DNA from: a bacterium
Lineage (GTDB): Bacteria > Bacillota > Bacilli > Lactobacillales > Streptococcaceae
DNA length: 32,647 nucleotides
Reading direction: 5' to 3'
Assembly: GCA_905221505.1 (NCBI GenBank)
Contig: CAJNDL010000024.1
Coordinates: forward strand, 1 to 32,647
The notes under the pieces are model-generated. The model did not search any database, was not told the DNA's origin, and worked only from the letters and a program-made list of their open reading frames with translations. The position numbers and the translations under genes are program-made. Shown in pieces: positions 11,463-19,436 of the stretch (position 1 is its first letter; each line of letters opens with the position of its first letter).

Positions 11463-12754
11463 GTAAAGAAAATCCCTTAAGCCATCATGAGCAGTTGCGT
11501 TATGACTATCTACTTAAGAATATTCACTACCTCAATGAGCGAGAGAAAAAAGAGTTTGCTTACTTGCAAGATAAATTAAGTAGGGCAAGTAGTGACGTTA
11601 CCTCAGAAAGTCAAGAATTGACCGAGGATTATGGAAAGACAAGTGCTAACGCTTCAATTCCTTCCTATAATAGTCGTAGTCGTTCTGAGAGATACCAGAA
11701 GATCAATTCTCTTCCAAAGAAAAAAACTAAAAAGCGGAAGCTACGGTGGGGCCGCATTTTCGCAGGTTTACTGGCTATCTTAGCTTGTCTGGCGTTGGGT
11801 ATGATTTTTATGTTCTTAAAAGGTTATACCAATGCTAATCCAGATAAAAATACGAATGCCCGGGCAGCTCAAGTAGAAGTCTTTAATGGTCAGGATACCA
11901 GAGATGGTGTTAATATTTTGATCATGGGTACAGATGGGCGAATTGGTCAAAATAGTGCTGAGACGCGGACTGACTCTATTATGGTATTAAATGTCGGAGG
12001 TTCAGATAAGAAAATTAAGTTAGTCAGTTTCATGCGTGATAATTTGGTCTATATAGATGGTTATAGTCAAGTGATTAACGGTAGAAAACAGACGGATAAC
12101 AAGTTAAACGTAGCCTATGAGTTAGGAGAACAAGAGGGGCAAAAAGGGGCAGAAATGGTTCGCCAAGTCTTGAAAGATAATTTTGACTTGGACATTAAGT
12201 ACTATGCCTTGGTCGATTTTCAGGCCTTTGCTACAGCGATTGACACACTTTTCCCTGATGGGGTGACAATTGATGCTCAATTTTCAACATTGAATGGGCG
12301 TCCACTAACAGAAGCTACAGTCGGAGATGATTTACATGCGACTGAGACTGAGTCTCCAACCCAGACTATTAAAGTCGGAAAACAGCAGATGAACGGCTCG
12401 ACCCTGCTCAATTATGCTCGTTTCCGTGATGATGATGAGGCGGATTACGGCCGTACCAAGAGACAGCAACAAGTTTTAACAGCAATTTTAGAGCAAATTA
12501 AAGATCCCACTAAACTTTTCACTGGTTCTGAAGCTCTTGGAAAGGTTTTTGCTATGACCTCAACCAATGCACCCTATACTTTCCTCCTAACAAACGGTTT
12601 ATCTGTTTTGGATGGAGCAAAAAATGGTATTGAAAAGCTGACGATTCCAGAACTTGGTGACTGGGTAGATGCCTATGATGTTTATGGAGGCTTGGGCTTG
12701 CTGGTTGATCAAAACAAATATCAGAATAAATTGTCTCAGATGGGTTTGAGATAA
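11459..12754 (+). CDS. psr: LCP (LytR-CpsA-Psr) family wall glycopolymer ligase
   Basis: A 431-residue type II membrane protein. A charged cytoplasmic N-terminus of about 95 residues, rich in Ser, Glu and Lys, precedes one transmembrane helix (about 97-121). The extracellular LCP domain follows, with NILIMGTDGR, ETRTDSIMVL, KLVSFMRDNLVYI, NKLNVAYELG and NYARFRDDDEADYGRTKRQQ. LCP enzymes transfer undecaprenyl-linked glycopolymers (teichoic acid, capsule) onto peptidoglycan. The start overlaps pheA by 4 bases (ATGA), so it is the last gene of the aromatic operon. A terminator follows, and the next genes are a teichoic-acid-type cluster, which suits that role. The exact polymer is not shown by the sequence. 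Confidence 0.9.
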   Translation: MSKENPLSHHEQLRYDYLLKNIHYLNEREKKEFAYLQDKLSRASSDVTSESQELTEDYGKTSANASIPSYNSRSRSERYQKINSLPKKKTKKRKLRWGRIFAGLLAILACLALGMIFMFLKGYTNANPDKNTNARAAQVEVFNGQDTRDGVNILIMGTDGRIGQNSAETRTDSIMVLNVGGSDKKIKLVSFMRDNLVYIDGYSQVINGRKQTDNKLNVAYELGEQEGQKGAEMVRQVLKDNFDLDIKYYALVDFQAFATAIDTLFPDGVTIDAQFSTLNGRPLTEATVGDDLHATETESPTQTIKVGKQQMNGSTLLNYARFRDDDEADYGRTKRQQQVLTAILEQIKDPTKLFTGSEALGKVFAMTSTNAPYTFLLTNGLSVLDGAKNGIEKLTIPELGDWVDAYDVYGGLGLLVDQNKYQNKLSQMGLR

Positions 12755-12764
12755 GATAAGACAG

Positions 12765-12815
12765 AAAAATCAAAGCTTGAAGGCTATTTATCTAGCAGTC
12801 AGGCTTTGATTTTTT
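12765..12815. terminator. Terminator of the aromatic operon
   Basis: AAAAATCAAAGC (12765-12776) pairs perfectly with GCTTTGATTTTT (12803-12814) across a 26-base loop, ending in a T-run. It begins 11 bases after the LCP stop codon. The A-rich left arm would also supply a T-run on the other strand. Confidence 0.8.
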
Positions 12816-12847
12816 ACAGTCTCTAATAGATTTTCACCCCCTATTTG

Positions 12848-12856
12848 TGGTATAAT
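12848..12856 (+). promoter_or_regulatory. Promoter of the LicD/teichoic acid gene cluster
   Basis: TGGTATAAT (12848-12856) is an extended -10 box with a perfect TATAAT. The -35 region is weak. It lies 24 bases before the first licD gene and directly after the aromatic operon terminator, so the cluster 12880-17742 has its own transcript. Confidence 0.65.
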
Positions 12857-12879
12857 GAAACGATACGATAGAAAGAATA

Positions 12880-13725
12880 ATGAATAATATGACTGATTTA
12901 AAAGCAATTCAGGCTCGAAGTCTGGAGATGGCTGAATATTTTGTGGCCTTTTGCAAGGAACATGATTTACTTTGTTATCTCTGTGGAGGAGGTGCTATTG
13001 GTGCCCTTCGAAACAAGGGTTTTATTCCTTGGGATGACGACCTAGACTTTTTTATGCCTCGTAAAGATTATGAGAAATTAGCAGAATTATGGCCTCGTTA
13101 TGCAGATGAGCGTTATTTCTTATCAAAGAGTAACAAGGATTTTGTTGATCGTAATCTTTTTATTACCATTCGTGACAAGGAAACTACCTGCATTAAACCT
13201 TACCAGCAAGATTTGGATTTACCACATGGTTTGGCCTTGGATGTCTTGCCTTTGGATTATTATCCGAAAAATCCAGCTGAGCGGAAAAAACAGGTTCGCT
13301 GGGCCTTGATTTATTCACTCTTTTGTGCCCAAACTATTCCAGAAAAGCATGGAGCACTTATGAAATGGGGAAGCCGTATTTTACTGGGTGTGACTCCAAA
13401 ATCTCTCCGTTATCGCATTTGGAAAAAAGCTGAGAAAGAAATGACCAAGTATGATTTGTCTGAGAGTGATGGCATTACAGAATTATGCTCAGGTCCTGGC
13501 TACATGAGAAACAAGTATCCAATCGCATCTTTTGAAGACAATCTGTTCTTGCCATTTGAAGGAACAGAGATGCCTATTCCAGTTGGCTATGATGCTTATC
13601 TCAGCACTGCTTTTGGGGATTATATGACGCCACCACCAGCAGACAAGCAGCTACCACATCATGATGCTGTCATCGCTGATATGGATAAGTCTTATACAGA
13701 ATACAAGGGAGAATATGGAGCATGA
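12880..13725 (+). CDS. licD3: LicD family protein (lic3-type)
   Basis: The 281-residue protein belongs to the LicD/fukutin-related nucleotidyltransferase-like family. The diagnostic block is GGGAIGALRNKGFIPWDDD at about 36-54, with the acidic triad D52-D54; a C-terminal FGDYMTPPPADKQLPHHD follows. Family members transfer phosphocholine, or in fukutin relatives ribitol phosphate, to sugars. Position right after the LCP gene matches the pneumococcal gene called LicD3, so that symbol is used tentatively. An in-frame ATG three codons later (12889) is a possible alternative start. The stop overlaps the next gene's start. Substrate is unresolved: phosphocholine or polyol phosphate. Confidence 0.8.
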   Translation: MNNMTDLKAIQARSLEMAEYFVAFCKEHDLLCYLCGGGAIGALRNKGFIPWDDDLDFFMPRKDYEKLAELWPRYADERYFLSKSNKDFVDRNLFITIRDKETTCIKPYQQDLDLPHGLALDVLPLDYYPKNPAERKKQVRWALIYSLFCAQTIPEKHGALMKWGSRILLGVTPKSLRYRIWKKAEKEMTKYDLSESDGITELCSGPGYMRNKYPIASFEDNLFLPFEGTEMPIPVGYDAYLSTAFGDYMTPPPADKQLPHHDAVIADMDKSYTEYKGEYGA

Positions 13726-14690
13726 TGGGTGAAAAAATTAGCGTTATCGTTCCAGTCTACAATGTAGAGGCCTATCTGGAGAAGTGTGTAGAATCCATTT
13801 TAAAACAGACTTATACCAATTTTGAACTAATCCTAATAAATGATGGATCTACTGATTCCAGTGGACAAATCTGTGATCATTTAGCATATCAGTATGAAAA
13901 TATCAAGGTTTACCATATCGAAAATGCTGGTGTTTCTAATGCCAGAAATATTGGAATTCAGCTAGCGAGGGGTTCTTGGGTTACCTTTATTGATAGCGAT
14001 GATTTCGTTACTCAGGATTACCTAGCTACTTTAGCCAGTGCAGTTGAGGGAGGAAATGTAGGTTTTGTGATTGCTCCTCTACACCATATCAAAAATGGAA
14101 TAGTGACAGACTTACCCCCGTATTCTGGTAGAAAAGAACTTTGGTCAACAGAAGAAACCATGAAAGAATTACTGATGACCACTAAGACATCATTCTTTCC
14201 AGTCGCAAAACTATTTAAGAGAGACCTGCTGGTAGATGAGAAATTTAATACAGACTACCATCTAGCTGAAGATGCCTTATTTTTAACTGAATTACTACTA
14301 AAGACAAGATGCAGTAGCGTATTTATTGACAAACCAATTTATTATTATGATCATCGTGAGGGAAGTGCGACAACATCTGTTAATCGGTATGTATTTGATA
14401 CTATAAAAGTTTATATGAGAATTATTGCTCAAGTATCACAAGCGTTTCCTAATTTAAAATATGAATTAAAAAATAGAGAATGTTGGTCGTATATCACAGT
14501 CTACGATAAAATCATATTTACTTCATCTGAGCAGTATCAAAAGGAGAAAGTCGAACTAAGGACTTGGATTATTCAGCATCGACACGAAATATGGAAGGAT
14601 ACTTATTTCACCACATTTCGTAAGATAGCTGTCCTGTCACTTGTCTTTTCTCCATGGATATATAAAAAAATTGTTGGATTAAGAAACTAA
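13722..14690 (+). CDS. Glycosyltransferase family 2
   Basis: A 322-residue GT-A fold enzyme. The N-terminus KISVIVPVYNVEAYLEKCVESIL is typical of family 2. NDGSTDSS (40-47) binds the nucleotide sugar, NAGVSNARNIG follows, and the metal-binding DxD-type motif is DSDD at 91-94. There is no strong membrane segment; the last ~25 residues are hydrophobic and basic and may touch the membrane. It probably adds one sugar to an undecaprenyl-linked repeat unit. The ATG at 13722 overlaps the licD stop; ATG at 13725 is an equal alternative. The second half of the gene is visibly more AT-rich than the first. Sugar specificity cannot be read from sequence. Confidence 0.88.
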   Translation: MMGEKISVIVPVYNVEAYLEKCVESILKQTYTNFELILINDGSTDSSGQICDHLAYQYENIKVYHIENAGVSNARNIGIQLARGSWVTFIDSDDFVTQDYLATLASAVEGGNVGFVIAPLHHIKNGIVTDLPPYSGRKELWSTEETMKELLMTTKTSFFPVAKLFKRDLLVDEKFNTDYHLAEDALFLTELLLKTRCSSVFIDKPIYYYDHREGSATTSVNRYVFDTIKVYMRIIAQVSQAFPNLKYELKNRECWSYITVYDKIIFTSSEQYQKEKVELRTWIIQHRHEIWKDTYFTTFRKIAVLSLVFSPWIYKKIVGLRN

Positions 14691-14711
14691 TATTATGAGA
14701 AGGAGTTAAAA

Positions 14712-16871
14712 ATGAATTTTTCAATAATGAATGAATACTTTGAAAAATCAAAACTATGGGTTTCATATCTGTTTGTTTTCATTTCGATTTTAAGTATGAG
14801 TTCACTAGTTTATAAGATAGCCAATCCTATTTATAAGGAATTATCAGCAATTGTATTGTTTTATATTTGCTACACATTATTGTTTAAGTGGAAAAAAATC
14901 ATAGTAGATCGTAAATTTCTGTCCTTATTTGGTCTATTGGCTGGAAGCCATCTGTTATCAGCTATTTTCAATCGCTCTGGACATTTGATTGGAAATGTGA
15001 TCGAGATCCTCTTTATGGTAACCTATATTTTATTATTTACCATGTTAGAATCAGGTCAATTAAAGAAATTATTTGATTGGATTACTTACACTATTCAAAT
15101 TGTTTCTTTTTCTTCTGCGATTTTTGCATTTACATTATTAGTAAGTAAAGTACTTATTCTATTTAAAATTGGACAGCAATCTTATTACTATGGTGTTATG
15201 AATGGGCGTTTGTGGGGAATTGTCAATCCCAATGCTAGTGCAATTTTTTCATATATTAGTATTGTTTTGGCTATGTATTTGATTCATAAAGGAAACAAAT
15301 ACTCTGTTTATCTAAAACTGAATAATGTGATTCAATTAGTTTACTTCGCAACCATGCAAAGTAGAGGAGCTTTATTGTCTTTAGTGTTGATGATTGGGTT
15401 TTATAGTTTCTTTATTAACAGGGGCAAGCTAGCTAAGCGATTTCTAATCTTTATAGTTTCTGCTTTACTTGTTTCTGCTGCTAATATCGGATTGAGTTAT
15501 GTAACCTCTATTTACATATCCTCGGGGAAAGCGACTGTATTAGACTTAAATAAAGGACAATCTTATGCAGAAACGGATTCATTAGTTATTAAAAAAACGG
15601 GGGAACTTCATCTAATAGAAACAACGCCTAGTGGTAGAACTTATATTTGGAAAAATGCTATAAAAATGGGAAGTGCAAAACCAATTTTTGGTTATGGTGT
15701 ACGGAATGTTCCAGATTATTACACAAAATATTTCAGTAAATTCGAAATTCAAAATTCTCTTATTGGTGGAAATTTCCATAACATTTTGGTAACGATATTT
15801 GTTAGTTCTGGAATTTTAGGTTTAGTATCCTTTCTCATTATACTAGGATATACAATTAAACGTTTTTTGACTTATTTGATTGTTTCTAAAAAGAATTCTG
15901 AAAAGTTGATTATGATTCTTTTCTTTGGCATCTTGTTCGGTCAATTATTTGAAAGTCAGATTATGTACTCAACTAACTTTATTAATATTATCTTTTGGTT
16001 GATTATTGGTTATGGATTAGTTGTTTGCAAACGTGATGAAGGTATTCGTTATCAGGAAGTAACTGATATTAGAGAGATTCAACAGATGGAACTAGGAATC
16101 ATGGAATATATTCATGAAGTTTGTCAGAAAATTGGTGTCAAATATTTCCTAGCTTATGGCAGTCTTATCGGTGCAGTTCGTCATCAAGGTTTTATTCCTT
16201 GGGATGATGATATGGATATCTGTATGTTGCGTGAAGACTATGAGAAGTTGCAAGACTACCTTATCGCTAACCCTGACGATCGTTACGAAGTGATGTCTTA
16301 TAAAAATAATCTCAACTATGTCTATCCCTTTATGAAAGTTCAGGATAATCAAACTTATTTATTAGAAGAAGATGTTCGAATTGATTCCAATATGGGGATT
16401 TATGTAGATATTTTCCCCGTAGATGGTTACGAGGATGATGTAAATTTCAAGAACAAGATGACGAAGCTGATAAAGAAACGTCAATTAAGTTGCTATACAT
16501 TTAAAGGGATTACCAATACTAAAAGTCTATTAAATTCTTTAATTCGCTATATATCAGTCATTGCCTTCTATTTCACAAATACGAATAAGTATATTGGAGG
16601 CATTGATGAACTTGCTCAATCTAGAAAAGTAGATGATTACGAGTTGGTTGACTATCTTATTTATAAAGATATGAATAAACCAGTCTGGAAGCGGGAGTGG
16701 TTGAATCAAACTATTACGGGTGTATTCGAAGGTAAGGAATTTATGATTCCAAAAAACTATCATGAAATTCTGACTTCGGACTACGGAGATTATACGCAAT
16801 TGCCACCAGTTGAGCTAAGGTTCTCTCATCATGATTTTCAATTGTGGAAAATTATTAAGGTATCCCAATGA
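14712..16871 (+). CDS. Fusion of Wzy-like polymerase and LicD domain
   Basis: A 719-residue two-part protein. Residues ~1-440 are a multi-spanning membrane protein with about 10-12 hydrophobic segments and a large loop. That loop carries TPSGRTYIWKNAIKMG (G308, R309) and NFHN (H356, N357), the arrangement seen in Wzy/O-antigen ligase polymerases. After VCKRDEG a complete LicD domain starts (~445-719), with YGSLIGAVRHQGFIPWDDD (D498-D500) and SDYGDYTQLPPVELRFSHHD at the end. The reading frame is continuous, with no stop or slippery run at the joint. AGGAG precedes the start. In pneumococcus a polymerase gene (TarP candidate) lies at this locus, as far as I recall without LicD. Inferred role: polymerise teichoic acid repeats outside the membrane; the LicD part should face the cytosol and modify the repeat unit. 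Confidence 0.85.
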   Translation: MNFSIMNEYFEKSKLWVSYLFVFISILSMSSLVYKIANPIYKELSAIVLFYICYTLLFKWKKIIVDRKFLSLFGLLAGSHLLSAIFNRSGHLIGNVIEILFMVTYILLFTMLESGQLKKLFDWITYTIQIVSFSSAIFAFTLLVSKVLILFKIGQQSYYYGVMNGRLWGIVNPNASAIFSYISIVLAMYLIHKGNKYSVYLKLNNVIQLVYFATMQSRGALLSLVLMIGFYSFFINRGKLAKRFLIFIVSALLVSAANIGLSYVTSIYISSGKATVLDLNKGQSYAETDSLVIKKTGELHLIETTPSGRTYIWKNAIKMGSAKPIFGYGVRNVPDYYTKYFSKFEIQNSLIGGNFHNILVTIFVSSGILGLVSFLIILGYTIKRFLTYLIVSKKNSEKLIMILFFGILFGQLFESQIMYSTNFINIIFWLIIGYGLVVCKRDEGIRYQEVTDIREIQQMELGIMEYIHEVCQKIGVKYFLAYGSLIGAVRHQGFIPWDDDMDICMLREDYEKLQDYLIANPDDRYEVMSYKNNLNYVYPFMKVQDNQTYLLEEDVRIDSNMGIYVDIFPVDGYEDDVNFKNKMTKLIKKRQLSCYTFKGITNTKSLLNSLIRYISVIAFYFTNTNKYIGGIDELAQSRKVDDYELVDYLIYKDMNKPVWKREWLNQTITGVFEGKEFMIPKNYHEILTSDYGDYTQLPPVELRFSHHDFQLWKIIKVSQ

Positions 16872-16929
16872 TGTCATTGAAATGAATAAACCATTGACTC
16901 GATATAAAAAGATTAGGAGTGAATAATAG

Positions 16930-17742
16930 ATGTCAGAGAAAATTTTGACTCTTGAAGAAATTAAACAAATTGAATTAGATATTTTAAACTATTTGCATGA
17001 ATTGTGTGAGGAACATGAAATCAAGTATTTTATTGATTTTGGAACCTTGCTAGGTGCTGTACGCCATAAAGGTTTTATTCCTTGGGATGATGATACCGAT
17101 ATTTCTTTAGCTCGAGATGAATTTGAAAAGCTCTATGATATATTAAAAAATGAAAAACATCCCTACTACAGATTAATTTCATATAGAGAAACAAAAGGCT
17201 ACCCTTATACATATATGAGAGTTTATGATGTGAGAACAAGAAGAGATGCTAATCTTTTGGATAAGTCGGTTATTCTGGGTACTTGTGTTGACATTTTCCC
17301 ATACGATGGGGTTGTCACAGATGAACGTGATAGAAAAAAGATGAGGCTTTATAAACAATTTATTCGACTTTCGTCTCTGAATTTAAAAGGAGTCAAAATA
17401 GATAATGGAGGTGTCAAAAATTTACCACGTTATCTTGCATCTGCAATTTTTAGACTGACTTCTCCACAGAAATGGAATGAAAAATTGGAGAAATTAGCTT
17501 TGCAATATGATGTTGAGCAGGCTACAGATCTTGCATGTACTACCTATGACTCTTACTATCCAAGTGGAATTAAGAAAGAGTGGTTATATGATACAATTGA
17601 AATGCCATATGAGAATATTCTTGTGAAGGTTCCTAGAAAATTCCATGAGATTCTGGTTTACGAGTTTGGTGAAGATTATATGACTCCTCCGCCTATTGAA
17701 CATCAAAATCCAGGAACTGATAAAAATTACTGGATTGATTAA
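16930..17742 (+). CDS. LicD family protein (third copy)
   Basis: A 270-residue soluble protein with the LicD signature FGTLLGAVRHKGFIPWDDD (acidic triad D53-D55), the conserved GTCVDIFPYDG block and a C-terminal FGEDYMTPPPIEHQ. It is closer in appearance to the LicD half of the preceding fusion protein than to the first LicD of the cluster; the two share 27 identical bases around the WDDD codons. AGGAG lies 10 bases before the ATG. It is the last plus-strand gene of the cluster and ends just before a shared terminator. Probable function is transfer of phosphocholine or another phospho-group to a sugar of the repeat unit. Confidence 0.85.
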   Translation: MSEKILTLEEIKQIELDILNYLHELCEEHEIKYFIDFGTLLGAVRHKGFIPWDDDTDISLARDEFEKLYDILKNEKHPYYRLISYRETKGYPYTYMRVYDVRTRRDANLLDKSVILGTCVDIFPYDGVVTDERDRKKMRLYKQFIRLSSLNLKGVKIDNGGVKNLPRYLASAIFRLTSPQKWNEKLEKLALQYDVEQATDLACTTYDSYYPSGIKKEWLYDTIEMPYENILVKVPRKFHEILVYEFGEDYMTPPPIEHQNPGTDKNYWID

Positions 17743-17783
17743 TTTATGAGAAAGTTGCTTTGATAATTCGATAAAATAAATAG

Positions 17784-17835
17784 CCTACCTATCTACTGGA
17801 ATATTCCTTGTTTGAGATAGGTAGGTGATTTTTTT
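17784..17835. terminator. Bidirectional terminator between the convergent licD and flippase genes
   Basis: A perfect 11-bp stem (CCTACCTATCT at 17784-17794 with AGATAGGTAGG at 17815-17825) has a 20-base loop and is followed on the plus strand by TGATTTTTTT. It reaches the stop codon of the minus-strand flippase gene, so it can end both convergent transcripts. Confidence 0.88.
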
Positions 17836-19312
17836 AATTTCTTTTAATCTTAGCAAGAGCAAGATTGAGTGCATAGTGGAATGTTTTATCTTTTGTGATA
17901 AAAAGTATCAAGAGATAGTAGATTCCACAAGTTGCAATAGTCGAGAGAACCATGAGGATCATATTGAGGTTGACTGTATAAGAGTTGATTTGGAAAAGGA
18001 ATTTAAATGTGAAATAGATGGGAATGAATCCGAGTGATACAATAGTATAGCGTGTTAAAGTAGTAAAGATTTCTTTTAAGTCAAGTAGATGATGTTTCTT
18101 GATAAAGTAAATTTCTAGTAGAACAACTACGGTTTCTGCAATAATAGTAGTAGCAATGTAATACTCTGGTGCAAAAATATTATTGAAATACAAGAGACTG
18201 TTGAGTAGGATATTAGCTCCGCCACCAATAAAGTAAAAGGCTGTTAAACGATTTTCGTGGTCGTTGATGAAGATAATTTGTTTACCAAGGATTAACTCAA
18301 TGGCCCAAATGATAGTCCGAAAAGCGAAGACACTAGTCACAATACCAGCTTCAAGGTATTTTTCAGAAGAGTAGATGACAGTTGCGTAGTTCCCTAATAC
18401 CATAATCCCAATACTGGTTGGAATGATGAGGGAGTAAAAGAGGGCAGCGCCTTGATTTAGAAGATTTTTATAAGATTCGTAGTCTTTCTTACCGAGATAG
18501 TAGCCGAGACGTGGAATACTGACGTTGATAGCTCCACTCAGGACACTGGCAATCAACATGACGATGCTGGAAGCAATGGTATAATAAGAAATATAGTTTT
18601 CATCAGGCCCTTTGGTGATAAACATTCTATCAAGTAATGTGTAGAGCATATTGGCGTTTGCTAGGAGAAGCATAGTCAAGAGCGGTTTCGATGCTTTGAC
18701 TAATTCGACAAGACCAATCTTAACAAAGGAAACTTCACGCTTAATCCAAAGAAAACTGAGTAGATAGTTTAGAATCGTCGTTGCACTCATGATGATTGCG
18801 TAAGGTACGATATCATTTGGAGTTTTTACAAAGGTGAAGATAGCGACCAACATGGCAATACGAATAACCAATGTTTTGTATAAGATGAAAGAATAATTTT
18901 CATAAGCCTCGTTCATCCACTCGATATAAAGGAATTGGAAGAGAGCCTGGACACCAAGTATATAGTAGAGTTCTTTCAAATTTTCAATACTATTATCCAG
19001 GTAAATAAATAGGAAATAGATACTTGTTGTTAGAACAGATGTAATAATGGAGATATAGAATAATTTAGAGAAAACATAGTTGATTTTATTCTTATCGTCC
19101 TTGACTTTACTGATAGCTCGAATTCCATAGTTGTAAATCCCAAAGGCGGCTAAAGGAATGACAAAGCTGGCCCAGGTATTAGCAGTATTGAAATAACCGT
19201 AGTTGGATTTGCTGAGAATCCGTGTTAGATAGGGATTGGTTATCAGCGGAAAAACGATATTGAGAACATTGACTAGCAAGCTAGCCAGTGCATTAACTTT
19301 TATATTTTTCAT
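17834..19312 (-). CDS. Wzx-type polysaccharide flippase (MATE/MOP superfamily)
   Basis: The 492-residue protein has about 14 predicted transmembrane segments, the layout of PST/Wzx lipid-linked oligosaccharide flippases. It opens KNIKVNALASLLVNVLNIVF and continues with NPYLTRILSKSNYGYFN, a typical N-terminal helix pair. It presumably moves undecaprenyl-linked repeat units across the membrane for the neighbouring polymerase. An in-frame start up to 198 bases further upstream exists but would overlap mecA and its promoter. The ATG at 19312 fits the conserved start, with AAGAAAG as a weak ribosome site. It is convergent to the LicD cluster and divergent from mecA. It is not obviously TacF, the known choline-dependent pneumococcal flippase; that call is by context only. 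Confidence 0.87.
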   Translation of the reverse strand: MKNIKVNALASLLVNVLNIVFPLITNPYLTRILSKSNYGYFNTANTWASFVIPLAAFGIYNYGIRAISKVKDDKNKINYVFSKLFYISIITSVLTTSIYFLFIYLDNSIENLKELYYILGVQALFQFLYIEWMNEAYENYSFILYKTLVIRIAMLVAIFTFVKTPNDIVPYAIIMSATTILNYLLSFLWIKREVSFVKIGLVELVKASKPLLTMLLLANANMLYTLLDRMFITKGPDENYISYYTIASSIVMLIASVLSGAINVSIPRLGYYLGKKDYESYKNLLNQGAALFYSLIIPTSIGIMVLGNYATVIYSSEKYLEAGIVTSVFAFRTIIWAIELILGKQIIFINDHENRLTAFYFIGGGANILLNSLLYFNNIFAPEYYIATTIIAETVVVLLEIYFIKKHHLLDLKEIFTTLTRYTIVSLGFIPIYFTFKFLFQINSYTVNLNMILMVLSTIATCGIYYLLILFITKDKTFHYALNLALAKIKRN

Positions 19313-19346
19313 TGTACTTTCTTTCTTGTATTGTAAAATGGTCTCT

Positions 19347-19358
19347 AGTATTATATCA
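19347..19358 (-). promoter_or_regulatory. Promoter of the flippase gene
   Basis: On the minus strand TGATATAAT forms an extended -10 box, with TATAAT at 19355-19350. The -35 region is poor. It is about 38 bases upstream of the flippase ATG, and its upstream side faces the mecA promoter. Confidence 0.6.
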
Positions 19359-19376
19359 CATTCTTGCTTCATTCTT

Positions 19377-19405
19377 TTGATAAAATCGTAAAAATCTAGT
19401 ATAAT
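19377..19405 (+). promoter_or_regulatory. Promoter of mecA
   Basis: TTGATA (19377-19382), a 17-base spacer and a perfect TATAAT (19400-19405) form a strong sigma-A promoter. GAGG at about 19424-19427 then serves as the ribosome site for the ATG at 19437. Confidence 0.75.
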
Positions 19406-19436
19406 AGATAGAACTGAAAGTATGAGGTTACTAGCA

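Noticed and set aside
16580..16587. TACGAATA, the core of the competence cin-box
   Set aside because: It lies in the middle of the polymerase-LicD coding sequence, lacks the following T-rich element and no gene begins downstream; most likely chance.
17825..18037. 70-codon plus-strand frame over the end of the flippase gene
   Set aside because: It starts within the terminator T-run and is antisense to the flippase, with no ribosome site.
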